A model generated the notes under the pieces. The model was not told the DNA's origin. It searched no databases and saw only the letters and a program-made list of their open reading frames with translations. A stretch of 64,000 bases of DNA, taken from the NCBI RefSeq assembly GCF_004323635.1, contig NZ_CP036515.1:558001-622000 (forward strand). Reading direction: 5' to 3'. Positions 1 through 9,546 of this stretch are shown here, one piece after another. The number at the start of each line of letters is the position of its first letter. Positions within the stretch are counted from its first letter, which is position 1. Position numbers and translations under genes: made by a program. Origin of the DNA: Lichenihabitans psoromatis. Lineage in GTDB: Bacteria > Pseudomonadota > Alphaproteobacteria > Rhizobiales > Beijerinckiaceae.

Positions 1-2133
1 GCGCTCTACGCGTCCGATGTCGGTCTGCCCGACGTGGCTTACGCCTACCTCGTCAGTAGCACGATCGCCAAAGGGCGCATCGCATCCTTCGATCTTAAGG
101 CCGCCCTCGCCCTCCCGGGCGTGCTCGATATTTTGACCCACGAGACGATCGGCGACGCCATCAAGCCGGTGAAATTCTTCACCGAAGGCGGCCCGGCCTC
201 GAATACGGTGGTGCCGCTCGCCTCGGCCGAGATCGCCTATGGCGGCCAGACGATCGCCATGGTGCTGGCCAACAGCTACGAGGTCGCGCGCGATGCCGCC
301 CATCGCGTCATCGTGACTTATGAGATTGCCTCGCCATCCTCCACTTTCGACTCGAAGGGCGCGGTCGATCAGGAGCTGGCGAGCCAGAACAAAAAGCACG
401 AGGACCCGAAAGTCGGAGATTTCGCGACGGCTTATGCCGCCGCGCCGGTCACGGTCGACGTCGCCTATTCGACCCCGACCCAGCATCACAATCCGATCGA
501 GCTTTTCGCGACCCAATGCTCCTGGAACGGCTCGCAACTGACCGTCCATGAACCGAGCCAGAATGTTTACGGCATCAAAAACGGCCTTGCGGCACAACTC
601 GGCATCGATGCTAGCCAGGTTCGGGTCATCAGCCCCTACATCGGTGGCGCATTCGGGTCGAAGGGCGGTTTGACACAGCGCACCGCGATCGTCGCGATTG
701 CGGCTCGAAAACTCGGCCGCCCGGTGAAGCTCGTCGCGACGCGGGACCAGGGATTTACGATCGCGACCTACCGGGCCGAAACCAAGCATCGGATCAAGCT
801 CGGCGCCGACCGTAACGGCAAGTTGCAGGCGCTCAGCCATGATGGCTTCGAGGTCACATCGCGGCATGATCCTTACGCGGTGGCCGGGACGGATGCCTCG
901 ACCCGCATGTATGCCTGCCCCAACATAGCCAGCAACGTCACGATCGTGCGGGCGGACCGATCGACACCCGGCTTTATGCGCGCACCGGCCGAGACGCCGT
1001 ATTTCTTCGCACTCGAAAGCGCAATGGACGAACTCGCCGTGGCGTTGAAGATGGACCCGGTCGAATTGCGCCGGATCAACGACACGCAACACGAGCCGAT
1101 CAAGGGGCTTCCATACACAAGCCGGACCTTGATGCCCTGCTTCGATCAAGCCGCTGAAGCGTTCGGCTGGTCAAAACGGACGCCACAGCCCGGTTCGATG
1201 CGAGATGGCGATTGGTTGATCGGCTATGGCTGCGCGACCTCTGCCTATCCGACCCAAATGGCTGCGGCGACCGCCCGCGTCAGCCTGTTCCCGGATGGGA
1301 CCGCACGGGTCGAAACCGCAAGCCACGAGATCGGGAACGGCATCTACACCGTTGTGGCCCAGACGGCGGCCGAACGGCTCGGTTTGCCGTATGAGAAAAT
1401 ATCGGTCCTGCTCGGCGATACCATTCTGCCTCCGGCGCCGGTTGCGGGTGGCTCGATCTCGACTGCCAGCGTCTGCTCGGTCGTGGCGCAGGCGTGCGAC
1501 GCGATCCGCGCGAAACTGAGCGATGGGCCGACACCGGTCACCGACCTCGTCGCAGCCCTGAAGGATCGCGGCATGGGGTCCTTGCAGGAATACGCCGAGT
1601 GGACACCGCATGGGGCACCGAAGGGCGCCGTACAGATGCTCTATCGGGGCGCGGCGCAGCCGACGGGCGGTGCAAAGCTGGCCGACCGCATCCAGTTCGC
1701 CTTCGGGGCGCAGTTCGTCGAGGTTCGGGTCCACGCACGAACACGGGAAATCCGCGTGCCACGCATCGTGGGAGCTTTCGCGTCGGGGCACATCATGAAC
1801 ACGCGGACCGCCCACAGCCAGTATATGGGCGGCATGATCTGGGGTATCGGCTCAGCCCTCCACGAGCAGACCGAGATCGACACCAATGCGGCTCGCTACC
1901 TGAACACCAACCTCGCGGATTATCTGGTGCCTGTGAATGCCGATGTGATCGACGTTCAGGTCATCATGGTGCCGGAAGAGGATAGCGCGATCAATCCGCT
2001 CGGCATCAAGGGCATTGGCGAGATTGGCATCGTGGGCACCTCGGCCGCGGTTGCTAACGCGGTGTTCCATGCAACGGGGCAGCGCGTCCGCGATTTGCCG
2101 CTTCGGATCGATACGCTGGTGGCCGGGGCATAG
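1..2133 (+). CDS. Xanthine dehydrogenase family protein, molybdopterin-binding subunit (5' partial)
   Basis: The reading frame is open from base 1, so the start lies upstream; 710 residues are visible. It is the large molybdenum-cofactor subunit of a xanthine dehydrogenase/aldehyde oxidase-type hydroxylase, which oxidises purines, aldehydes or aromatic heterocycles with water as oxygen donor. Seen: GGAFGSKG at residues 215-222, the family's molybdopterin loop; DPVELRRIN further on; and near the C-terminus KGIGEIGIVG, which carries the conserved catalytic glutamate. The length matches separate-subunit enzymes (about 730-780 aa) with only a short N-terminal piece missing. FAD and 2Fe-2S partner subunits are not in the window and are presumably upstream. 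The exact substrate cannot be told from sequence. The next gene is convergent. Confidence 0.9.
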   Translation, partial: ALYASDVGLPDVAYAYLVSSTIAKGRIASFDLKAALALPGVLDILTHETIGDAIKPVKFFTEGGPASNTVVPLASAEIAYGGQTIAMVLANSYEVARDAAHRVIVTYEIASPSSTFDSKGAVDQELASQNKKHEDPKVGDFATAYAAAPVTVDVAYSTPTQHHNPIELFATQCSWNGSQLTVHEPSQNVYGIKNGLAAQLGIDASQVRVISPYIGGAFGSKGGLTQRTAIVAIAARKLGRPVKLVATRDQGFTIATYRAETKHRIKLGADRNGKLQALSHDGFEVTSRHDPYAVAGTDASTRMYACPNIASNVTIVRADRSTPGFMRAPAETPYFFALESAMDELAVALKMDPVELRRINDTQHEPIKGLPYTSRTLMPCFDQAAEAFGWSKRTPQPGSMRDGDWLIGYGCATSAYPTQMAAATARVSLFPDGTARVETASHEIGNGIYTVVAQTAAERLGLPYEKISVLLGDTILPPAPVAGGSISTASVCSVVAQACDAIRAKLSDGPTPVTDLVAALKDRGMGSLQEYAEWTPHGAPKGAVQMLYRGAAQPTGGAKLADRIQFAFGAQFVEVRVHARTREIRVPRIVGAFASGHIMNTRTAHSQYMGGMIWGIGSALHEQTEIDTNAARYLNTNLADYLVPVNADVIDVQVIMVPEEDSAINPLGIKGIGEIGIVGTSAAVANAVFHATGQRVRDLPLRIDTLVAGA

Positions 2134-2266
2134 ATTCGATCAGGACGGGATCGCATCGTCAAGCAAGACGCACGTCGCAGATCATCTCGGCGCGTATTTC
2201 AACATGGGCCTGCTCGACATTCCGGGCAGCCTTTCTTGATGTCCGAGGCACCCATCAAAGCGCCGT

Positions 2267-3139
2267 TTACGGGAGCGGGTCCACCCGCATGCACATCTCA
2301 GGCTGAGCCGTCAACACAAGGGGGGTCGGCTGAGCCGCGCACCAATTTGCAAAGCCAGACCGACTAGCCTCAAACTTCTCGGTCGGTATGAAGATGAGGT
2401 TTAGCTCGTTGTCGACGTCGATCACGCTATAGCGCAAGGGCAACAAGAGCGCGCGAAGCGCCTGTTTGGCCGGTTCGTTCAAAGCTTCGCAGATGATGAA
2501 GGGACGATGCTGCTCGATAAGCGTCATGGCCCCCTCGATCACGCGCGGCTCGACGCCTTCGACGTCGATCTTGACCGCAATGACATTGCGGGCCGGCATG
2601 AAGTCGTAGGAGGCTGAATCGACATAGTCTTTCAGGTCACTTCGCTGCGACACCAAACTATCTAACGGAATCGCCCGGGCCGACACGGTATGATCGACCT
2701 TCGCGAAGCCGAGAGCGCTTTCGCCCGGACACATCGTATAAATGCCGAACGGATGCTTGAACGTGATCTGCTCGTCCGTGTTCCAAGCAGCAATGTTCGC
2801 GGCCAGGATAGCGGGATCAAGGATATTGAGCTGTAGATTTCTGACAAGTCGTCCGTAGGTAATCGACGATGGCTCCATGGCCACAACTCTGTGATCTTGT
2901 CTTACCTTGGGAATGATCAGCGAATAAAGCCCGGAATACGCTCCGACATCGAAGAAAACACCCGGATCCGCTGCAGTCCTCGCGAAATACATCCACCAGG
3001 CAAGCGAGACATTTTCATCAAAAGACGCGTTGAGAGCATCGTTTAAAATCGGATCTTCGGGGCCCCAATCATTCTCGAACATTTCCATTCTGAACCTGAT
3101 CGGTCCGAACGACACGGTCGCGATGATGTTTCGCCGCAT
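2267..3139 (-). CDS. FkbM family methyltransferase
   Basis: A 290-aa SAM-dependent methyltransferase of the FkbM family, which O-methylates sugars or other hydroxyl groups. Seen: the SAM-binding motif DVGAYSGLYS at residues 64-73, an acidic residue (E89) ending the next strand as expected for ribose binding, and VKIDVEGVE at about 189-196, the family's hallmark block. An in-frame ATG lies 38 codons upstream, but that stretch is arginine/proline-rich and unlike the family, so I start at MRRNIIATV, preceded by the purine-rich GATGAAAGA. Its base composition looks less GC-rich than its neighbours, consistent with acquisition by transfer. It stands alone: convergent with the dehydrogenase gene and separated from the LysR gene by about 240 bases. 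Substrate unknown. Confidence 0.82.
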   Translation of the reverse strand: MRRNIIATVSFGPIRFRMEMFENDWGPEDPILNDALNASFDENVSLAWWMYFARTAADPGVFFDVGAYSGLYSLIIPKVRQDHRVVAMEPSSITYGRLVRNLQLNILDPAILAANIAAWNTDEQITFKHPFGIYTMCPGESALGFAKVDHTVSARAIPLDSLVSQRSDLKDYVDSASYDFMPARNVIAVKIDVEGVEPRVIEGAMTLIEQHRPFIICEALNEPAKQALRALLLPLRYSVIDVDNELNLIFIPTEKFEASRSGFANWCAAQPTPLVLTAQPEMCMRVDPLP

Positions 3140-3379
3140 TGCTGAATATCTTTCATCTTGGGAGCGTGTCGGACGCCTAAGCGCGACGAATGGTCCGGCC
3201 CGACAGCACGCCGATCGCCGCAACGGTCCGCCTAGGGGGGAGGCTTGTCTCATGCGAATAGAGCCAGCGATGTGCGGTGCGCGTCTTCTGCATCGGCGTG
3301 GTCTAGCGCGGCTGATTTCGCGTTGCTAGCCCTGGCGCCGCTGGTAGTCTGAAGCACAAGATGCTGCTGCGCGGGCCAA

Positions 3380-4393
3380 TCAAGCGCCGTCCGATCGGTG
3401 CGGCGACTTCGATGCGAGATCCGCCGGGTCTTTCATCGCCGGGTCCCGCATCACGTCGCGCATCGTCGTCTCGAGCCACAGCAGGCCCGCGTCGCTGCTC
3501 GAGCGTTGGTGTCGGATCGACTCGACCGAAACGGCAAGCGGTTCGTGAGGCAGGTCGAGCACGACGAGCAAACCCTGCTGCACGGCCTGGAGCGCGAGGC
3601 GGCGCGGCAAAGTCGCGACCATATCGGTCACGGCCAGCATGGGCGGCACGGCGGCATAATGCGGAACCGAAACCGCGACGCGGGCGACCGGACCCTGGCT
3701 TTCCCGCTCGATCAGGATCCGCTCGATCCAGACGCGCCGCGCAACCCCTCGCTCATCGAGGAAGCCGTCAACGGCCTGGTCCTCGGTCCCGGTCAATTCG
3801 ACGACGATATGCGGGAAGGCGAACACGCGCGCCAGCGTCACGTTTTCGGCTGTCAGCGGGTGACCCGCTCGGACCACGATCGCTTCGTGTTCGACCACAA
3901 TCGTCGAGCGATTGATGCGATCGGGCAGTTCACCGAACCAGCCGAGGACGAGATCGACCCGGCCGCTGTCGAGCAATTGAACGACGTCGACGCGGTTCGA
4001 GGGCACGACGCGGAGGTTCGCGTCAGGAGCGATCGTGGCCAGGCGGCCGACCAGGCTTGGCAGCACCGTGACGGCGGCATAATCGGTGGCGGCGATCCGG
4101 AACGTTCGGGTCGTCTCAGACGGGGTGAACGGCGCGTCGGCGACAGCCGCAGCGATCCGCCCCAAGCCATCGCGGATGCTGGGCATCAGGTCGAGCGCCC
4201 GCGCGGTCGGCTCCATTCCGGCCGTACCAGAGACGAACAGATCATCGCCCAGCGCCAGCCGAAGCCGAGCCAGCGCATGACTGACAGCCGACGCACTCAC
4301 GCCGAGTTCCCGCCCCGCATCGCTGACACTGCGGTGGCGCATCACGGCATCGAAGACGCGGAACAGGTTGAGGTCGATCTTCTGGACGGACAT
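3380..4393 (-). CDS. LysR family transcriptional regulator
   Basis: A 337-aa LysR-type regulator. The N-terminal winged helix-turn-helix (about residues 7-65) is clear: DLNLFRVFDAVMRHRSVS, then GRELGVSASAVSHALARL, with LGDDLFVS in the wing. The rest is a periplasmic-binding-protein-like effector domain. An ATG 11 codons upstream is in frame, but family members start with M-x-x-x-x-DLNL, so MSVQKIDLNL is chosen. It is divergent from the HlyD/ABC-2 permease operon across 404 bases and may control it, as LysR proteins often control the divergent unit. That regulatory link is inference; the effector is unknown. Confidence 0.88.
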   Translation of the reverse strand: MSVQKIDLNLFRVFDAVMRHRSVSDAGRELGVSASAVSHALARLRLALGDDLFVSGTAGMEPTARALDLMPSIRDGLGRIAAAVADAPFTPSETTRTFRIAATDYAAVTVLPSLVGRLATIAPDANLRVVPSNRVDVVQLLDSGRVDLVLGWFGELPDRINRSTIVVEHEAIVVRAGHPLTAENVTLARVFAFPHIVVELTGTEDQAVDGFLDERGVARRVWIERILIERESQGPVARVAVSVPHYAAVPPMLAVTDMVATLPRRLALQAVQQGLLVVLDLPHEPLAVSVESIRHQRSSSDAGLLWLETTMRDVMRDPAMKDPADLASKSPHRSDGA

Positions 4394-4797
4394 ACGACGC
4401 CGTTCGGTTGTGCAGCAAATCCACATCTATGCCACGACGATCGATCGAGAGGTCAATCTTCCGATCGGTGATTTCAGATTTGAAGCATGATGACGATTGG
4501 TCATGTCGACCATGAATCAATTTCACAACTTTATGGCCGCTCGCAACGATGCTAGTAGAAGATCACGCCGATGCAGGTCTCTGCGCGATCCTTTCTCTCG
4601 ATCACAGCAAGTCACGAGATCATCATGGATCAATGCGATCGTGAGGGAGGCTGCGAACGGATGATCGTCAGCCTTGTCCTGTTGGGAAAAGAACCGTCTG
4701 CGGCCCATCTCATGGTCAGGGAGTGCCAGCAGCAACAAGCCTCTCTTGTAGGATTGCCAGCGTGAGCCTCGAGACACCGGAGACGAGGACGGCGCCC
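4394..4797. other. Divergent intergenic region between LysR gene and efflux operon
   Basis: About 400 bases with no convincing gene. A short open frame at 4571-4765 lacks a ribosome site and family resemblance. The region must hold the promoters of the LysR gene and of the HlyD/ABC-2 operon. One inverted repeat is noted separately at 4498-4512. Confidence 0.6.
4498..4512. promoter_or_regulatory. Inverted repeat TGGTC-N5-GACCA, candidate LysR site
   Basis: TGGTC and GACCA form a perfect 5-bp inverted repeat around a 5-base spacer, 105 bases upstream of the LysR start and in the divergent gap. It is a two-fold site about the size bound by LysR dimers but does not exactly fit T-N11-A. Assignment is inference. 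Confidence 0.3.
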
Positions 4798-5814
4798 ATG
4801 TCGCCGCCATCAAGCCTCGGCCCAAGGCAAAAACCGCCGCTTGCGGCGGCCCTGATCGTCACGCTCGCTGTCGTCACGATTGTCGGTCTCTCGCTCTGGT
4901 ATCTCGTTCAACCGCAGCCCCTGCTGGTCCAGGGCGAGGCCGACGCAACCCGGATCGACATTGCGGCGCGTGTCGATGGTCGCGTCGGTCAACGGCCGGT
5001 CGAACGCGGCGATACCGTCACCGCGGGGCAGCTTCTCGTCGCCATCGACAATCCGGAACTGCTGGCCAAGCTGCGCGAGGCCCAATCCGCCAAGGCGGTC
5101 GCGAGCGCCGACCTCGCCCGCATTCTGGTCGGCACACGGGCAGAAGTCGTGGCGGCCAAGAAGGCGGCCCTGGCGGCGGCGGAAGCCGATGCCAAACTGA
5201 ATCAGCAAACGTTTGGCCGCACGCAGCAACTCACCCAGCGCGACTTCGCCCCGATCCAGAAACTCGACGAAGCGACGGCGAGCCTTGATGTCTCGCAACG
5301 GGCCGTCCAACAAGCGAAATTCGCTTATGACGAGGCTGTGGCCGGCTACACGCCCGAGGAACGCGGGGTTGCCCGAGCCAGCGTCGCCAAAGCGGACGCC
5401 GCGCTCGCGACCTTACAGGCGCAAGTCGACGAGATGACCGTGACGGCGCCGATCGCATCGCAGGTCTATCAAATCGGCGCGGAACGCGGCGAATACGTCT
5501 CACCTGGGGTCCCGCTCCTCTCCCTCATTGATTTGAGCGATGTCTGGCTCCGGTTCGACCTGCGCGAAGATCTCATCAAGGGCTTGAAGATCGGCGATCG
5601 CTTCGACGTCAAGATCCCGGCCCTCGGAGATCGGCAGATCACCATGGCGGTCCGCACCATTGCGACCCGGGGTGAATATGCCGGTTGGCGGGCCACCCGA
5701 GCCACCGGCGACTTCGATCTTCGAACATTTGAGGTTCGAGCCTACCCGACGGCTCCGATTGCCGACCTTCGCCCTGGCATGAGCGCTTATGCGGCATGGA
5801 GCGCGTCCCGTTGA
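4798..5814 (+). CDS. HlyD family periplasmic adaptor subunit (first of two)
   Basis: A 338-aa membrane-fusion (adaptor) protein linking an inner-membrane transporter to an outer-membrane channel. Seen: one N-terminal transmembrane helix at about residues 14-36; a biotinyl-lipoyl-like half, ARVDGRVGQRPVERGDTV; a long alanine-rich alpha-helical hairpin (about 85-200); the second lipoyl half around VTAPIASQVYQIGAERGEYV; then a beta-barrel segment. Start chosen at ATG 4798, preceded by GAGGAC; a GTG at 4762 in the same frame is an alternative. Its 3' end overlaps the permease gene by 19 bases, showing translational coupling. Confidence 0.85.
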   Translation: MSPPSSLGPRQKPPLAAALIVTLAVVTIVGLSLWYLVQPQPLLVQGEADATRIDIAARVDGRVGQRPVERGDTVTAGQLLVAIDNPELLAKLREAQSAKAVASADLARILVGTRAEVVAAKKAALAAAEADAKLNQQTFGRTQQLTQRDFAPIQKLDEATASLDVSQRAVQQAKFAYDEAVAGYTPEERGVARASVAKADAALATLQAQVDEMTVTAPIASQVYQIGAERGEYVSPGVPLLSLIDLSDVWLRFDLREDLIKGLKIGDRFDVKIPALGDRQITMAVRTIATRGEYAGWRATRATGDFDLRTFEVRAYPTAPIADLRPGMSAYAAWSASR

Positions 5815-8174
5815 TCGCTCGGCCGGGCAGCGTGGCGGACTCGATGCCCGCCCGACCCGGCGTCGTTGCGGCCGCGGCGCGGGAGGTGCGCTGGATCAGG
5901 CACGACACCGTGGCCATGCTGCTGGTCCTGTGGATCCCGTTGATGGCGTTCGCGCTTCTCGCCGCAACCTTTAGCGACGCCGTCATCCGCGACCTCCGGG
6001 TCGACATCGTCGATCAGGACCAAACACCAACCTCCCTCACGCTGGTCCAGGCCATCAACGGCGCGCCCGGCGTGAGCGTCGCCCAGCGCTCGTCGGATCT
6101 CAGCGGGGCCATGCACGCCGTCAGATCCGGTGCCGCGATCGCGACGGTCTATATTCCCCAGGATCTTGAGCGGGACATGACGGCGGGACGCCGCCCGCAG
6201 GTCGTCATCTTTTACAACAAGCAGTATTTCACGCCGGGCAATGCGGCATCCAGCTCTTTGCAAGCGGCGTTGGCGGCAGCCGTCGCGGCCTTGCCGACGC
6301 CCCCTCACTCCAAGACGACCAGCCCCGGACCGCTCGTGGTCGAGCAATATGTCCTGACCAATCCCGCCTTCAACTATGTCCAGTTTCTGCTTCGCGCCAT
6401 TCTGCCGACCGTGCTTCACGTCGTCATGGCCATCACGGGCGGCTACGCCATCGGATCGGAGTTTCGGCGCCGCGATCTTCGCGACTGGCTCGACGTCGGG
6501 GGAACGCCACTGGCGGCGCTTGTGGGCAAGCTTTTGCCCTATTGCGGCATCTTCGCTGTTCAGATGACGATTGGGCTCGGCATCATCCATGGCCTCTATC
6601 AGGTGCCATTCCGAGGCGACCCCATCCTGGTCGGCGCCGCAGCCTGCTTGCTGATCATCGCCTATCTGTCGATGGGCGCGCTGTTTCAGGTGCTGACCCG
6701 CAATCTCGCCAACGGGCTGACGCTGACCGGCATCGTCTGTTCGCCTGCCTTCGGCTTCGCCGGGGTCGGCTTTCCGGTTTTGGCCATGAACGCCTTCGGT
6801 CAGGCCTGGGGCGCGATGCTGCCGCTCCGGTGGTATATCCAGATCCTCTTCGATCAGGCCGCGCGCGGCGTGCCCGTCGCGGATTCGGCCCGGCCGTTCA
6901 TGTTTCTCGGGGGATTGGCGACGGCCTTCTTTTTTCTCGCATGGCTTCGGCTCCGCGCAATCGCCCGGAACCCGCTGCCCGAGCCCGCACCGTCTCCCGC
7001 GCCCCACAGCCGCGGGCGTCTTGGCATCGTCCATGCCTTCGCGAGCGAATACGGCCGCGTGCTGCGCGATCGTGGAGCCTTCGGCTTGATGGTGATGGGA
7101 CCGCTGCTCTACGGCGTCCTCTATCCGCAGCCCTATCTCGGCGAACTCATCCGCGGCGTCCCCATCGCGGTGGTCGACGACGATTCCACGCCTCTCAGTC
7201 GGACCATCGTGCAGACGCTGAATGCGGATGAGGCGCTCGAGGTCGCGATCCGGCCGGCCACGCTTGCCGCAGCCCAAATGGCATTGGCCCGACGCGAGGT
7301 CTTCGGCATCGTCGATATTCCGGCCGGCACCGAACGCGAGGTTCTGAAGGGCAACAAGGCGCGGCTGCCGGCTTTCGTCGATTCGGCTTATTTCCTCCTC
7401 TATAGCCGGACATTGCAGGGCATCGTCGACTCCGTCGGGTCCGTCACGGCTGACGTCATCTCCCGCGGTGCGCGACCCGATGGCAGTCTCTACAGAGCGT
7501 CCTTGTCGCAAAGCTCACCTGTCGAGATCCTCAACCAGCCCTTGTTCAATCCGACCGGCGGTTACGGCAGCTACATTGTCCCGGCCGCCTTCGTGCTGAT
7601 CCTGCAACAAACCCTGCTGCTTGGGTCGGCCACGCTCGGCGGCGTCGCGTTCGAGACGGGTGGCCCCCGCGAACGGCGCCGACGCGGAGCGGTCGCGGCC
7701 GTTTTGGGCCAGGGCCTCGCCCATATGATGCTGACCCTGCCCGGATGCGCGCTGTATCTCGTTGTCCTGCCACGCATCTATGGCTTCTCGGCGACCGAAC
7801 ACGTGGTGGATCTGTCCATCGTGCTCATCCCGTTCCTGCTGTCGGTGAGCTTCCTCGGCCAGTTTGCCGGGGCCTGGGCCAAGCGGCGCGAAACGGCGGT
7901 TCTCCTGCTGATCGCGATCAGCTTGCCGCTGTTCTTTCTCGTGGGTGTCGCGTGGCCGGTCGAAGCCATTCCGCCGCTCCTCAAGACCATGAGCGTGATC
8001 TTCCCCAGCACCTCCGGCATCGATGCCTTGGTGCGGATCAATCAAATGGGCGCCAGCGTCGCCGATGTGTCGCGCGAGTGGATGACCCTTTGGATCCTGA
8101 CGGGCGTCTACGCGCTCCTCGCCGTCGCAAGCGCACGGCTCGCCACAGCAGGGAGCCTGATCGATGACCACTAA
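5796..8174 (+). CDS. ABC-2 type permease, two permease units fused in one chain
   Basis: A 792-aa inner-membrane protein built from two ABC-2 (YhhJ/YbhR-like) permease modules. Module 1 (about 1-390) has one helix at about 38-60, a soluble loop containing DIVDQDQTPTS, then about five helices and a C-terminal helix near 375-390. Module 2 (about 410-792) repeats the plan: GLMVMGPLLYGVLYPQPY, a soluble loop containing VAVVDDDSTPLS-like sequence (IAVVDDDSTPLSRTI), then helices near 590, 640, 670, 705 and 770. The matching D-x-D/S-T-P-x-S loops support internal duplication. Normally two such subunits pair and are driven by a separate ATPase; none is encoded nearby. It sits between two HlyD genes with overlaps at both ends, so the three form one unit, probably an exporter. 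Substrate unknown. Confidence 0.85.
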   Translation: MERVPLIARPGSVADSMPARPGVVAAAAREVRWIRHDTVAMLLVLWIPLMAFALLAATFSDAVIRDLRVDIVDQDQTPTSLTLVQAINGAPGVSVAQRSSDLSGAMHAVRSGAAIATVYIPQDLERDMTAGRRPQVVIFYNKQYFTPGNAASSSLQAALAAAVAALPTPPHSKTTSPGPLVVEQYVLTNPAFNYVQFLLRAILPTVLHVVMAITGGYAIGSEFRRRDLRDWLDVGGTPLAALVGKLLPYCGIFAVQMTIGLGIIHGLYQVPFRGDPILVGAAACLLIIAYLSMGALFQVLTRNLANGLTLTGIVCSPAFGFAGVGFPVLAMNAFGQAWGAMLPLRWYIQILFDQAARGVPVADSARPFMFLGGLATAFFFLAWLRLRAIARNPLPEPAPSPAPHSRGRLGIVHAFASEYGRVLRDRGAFGLMVMGPLLYGVLYPQPYLGELIRGVPIAVVDDDSTPLSRTIVQTLNADEALEVAIRPATLAAAQMALARREVFGIVDIPAGTEREVLKGNKARLPAFVDSAYFLLYSRTLQGIVDSVGSVTADVISRGARPDGSLYRASLSQSSPVEILNQPLFNPTGGYGSYIVPAAFVLILQQTLLLGSATLGGVAFETGGPRERRRRGAVAAVLGQGLAHMMLTLPGCALYLVVLPRIYGFSATEHVVDLSIVLIPFLLSVSFLGQFAGAWAKRRETAVLLLIAISLPLFFLVGVAWPVEAIPPLLKTMSVIFPSTSGIDALVRINQMGASVADVSREWMTLWILTGVYALLAVASARLATAGSLIDDH

Positions 8175-9147
8175 GCCGTCGCGCGTCGTGCTTGTGGGGC
8201 TCGTCGTCGTGGCCGGGATCGCGGCCGCGACATTCGCCTGGTCCAAACGACAGGCCCCAGTGGCACGAGCGATCCCCGGCATGGTGCGCCAGACCGAAAT
8301 CCGCATCGCGCCCGAAGTCTCGGGACGGCTGGGCTCCATCGCGGTGGCGCCGGGTCAACACGTCCATCGCGGCGACGTGGTGGCCGTGATCGACAATCCC
8401 GATCTCGTGGCGGCGGTCGGCGAGGCCCGCGCCGCTGCCGCAAGCGCAGAGGCCGATCGAGCGCGGGTGCTGTCGGGCACGCGTCCCGAGCAGGTCGCCA
8501 TTCTGGCTCAGGCGCTTGCGACCGCAGAGGCCAACCTGCTTCTGGCACAGCAACAGAACGTCCGCGCCGTGACGCTCTCGTCGAACAGCTTCCTCAGCCG
8601 GCAGAAACTCGACGAGAGTATGGCGTCGCTCGCGAAAGCGCAGGCCGATGTCGATGTCAAAAAGAACCAATATGCGGCCGCGAAAGCCGGACCCGTGGAC
8701 CAGGAGCGCGCCTTGGCAATCGCCAAAGTTGCGTTATCCCATGCGGCTCTCGATGATCTTCAAGCGCGGCTCGACAAGGTGACGTTGCGGGCGCCGGCCG
8801 ATGGCATGATCGGCGTTCAAGTCGCGGAGATCGGCGAGATTATGGCTCCGGGCAAACCCGTCATGACGATGGTGGTCGATGGGGAGCCCTGGTTCGCGTT
8901 CACGCTTCGCGAGGACATGCTGCGCGGATCGACCATCGGACACCGGTTGGCTCTGGCGACCGCCGACGGACGCCAGGTCGATGCTCGCGTGACGGAGCTG
9001 AAGCCGCTCGGAGAATTTGCCACGTGGCGGGCGGCCCGCGCGGTCGGAGATCACGATCTCAACAGCTTCGGGCTGCGGCTCGAGCCGGTCGGGACCAGCA
9101 ATCCGCCGCTGGAGCCCGGAATGACCGTTTGGCTTCCGGGCAGCTGA
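8164..9147 (+). CDS. HlyD family periplasmic adaptor subunit (second of two)
   Basis: A 327-aa adaptor, a diverged paralogue of the gene at 4798. Seen: N-terminal transmembrane helix at about 8-25; lipoyl half APEVSGRLGSIAVAPGQHVH; helical hairpin about 75-185; second lipoyl half VTLRAPADGMIGVQVAEIGE; beta-barrel region ending in PPLEPGMTVWLPGS. The start overlaps the end of the double-permease gene by 11 bases. Both adaptors end with matched motifs (FATWRAARAVGDHDL here, YAGWRATRATGDFDL in the first), so they probably come from one duplication and may form a mixed adaptor ring. That is inference. Confidence 0.85.
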   Translation: MTTKPSRVVLVGLVVVAGIAAATFAWSKRQAPVARAIPGMVRQTEIRIAPEVSGRLGSIAVAPGQHVHRGDVVAVIDNPDLVAAVGEARAAAASAEADRARVLSGTRPEQVAILAQALATAEANLLLAQQQNVRAVTLSSNSFLSRQKLDESMASLAKAQADVDVKKNQYAAAKAGPVDQERALAIAKVALSHAALDDLQARLDKVTLRAPADGMIGVQVAEIGEIMAPGKPVMTMVVDGEPWFAFTLREDMLRGSTIGHRLALATADGRQVDARVTELKPLGEFATWRAARAVGDHDLNSFGLRLEPVGTSNPPLEPGMTVWLPGS

Positions 9148-9210
9148 CGGGCGCGACCCATTCTTAAGGCGTGCAACGCTAGTCGACGTCGTTGGGCGAG
9201 GAGGGGTCTT

Positions 9211-9234
9211 CCGACACGCGAAAACGCGTGTCGG
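9211..9234 (+). terminator. Hairpin terminator after the efflux operon
   Basis: CCGACACGCG, loop AAAA, CGCGTGTCGG: a perfect 10-bp stem 64 bases after the second HlyD stop. There is no clear T-run after it, so strength is uncertain. It could also serve the convergent small gene that ends at 9267. Confidence 0.6.
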
Positions 9235-9266
9235 CCATTATCCAGAAGCGCGGACGGAGCCGGGCT

Positions 9267-9500
9267 TTACCAGTCTTTGACGCGGTTGATCATGATGAAA
9301 TCGTCCGCCTCGTTCTGGTTGAACGACAGCCACTCTTTCGCAGCATCCGATAGACGTCCGACCTTCTCGGTCTTGTGCTTCTTACTCTCAGGATCGAGGT
9401 CGAGGGTCGTAACGATCACCAAAAGGCGCCGGCTCTGGCCGTATACTCCGCTCGTGGGCCAAACCTTTGCATTTCGAGCGAGGGGATGCGTAAACGACAT
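9267..9500 (-). CDS. Hypothetical small protein (77 aa)
   Basis: A 77-aa polar protein of no recognised family. The N-terminal half is mixed and hydrophobic around RRLLVIVTTLDLD; the C-terminal half is charged (ESKKHKTEKVGRL, then KEWLSFNQNEADDF). It has no signal peptide or membrane helix. The start ATG is preceded at a good distance by GGAGA. The composition, with many Asp, Glu, Lys and Asn residues, looks like a real protein rather than GC-rich shadow coding. It is preceded by an AT-rich promoter-like stretch and a 15-bp palindrome (9547-9561). Confidence 0.5.
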   Translation of the reverse strand: MSFTHPLARNAKVWPTSGVYGQSRRLLVIVTTLDLDPESKKHKTEKVGRLSDAAKEWLSFNQNEADDFIMINRVKDW

Positions 9501-9546
9501 AAGATCGTGTTCTCCATTAGGTCCGGTTTTTGGACCGTCTGTTATA

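Noticed and set aside
4571..4765. 64-codon frame upstream of the first HlyD gene
   Set aside because: No ribosome site, no family resemblance, and it lies in the divergent promoter region.
5787..7511. 574-codon open frame antisense to the double permease
   Set aside because: Low-complexity Arg/Asp/Gly shadow with no recognisable domain; the plus-strand permease is clear.
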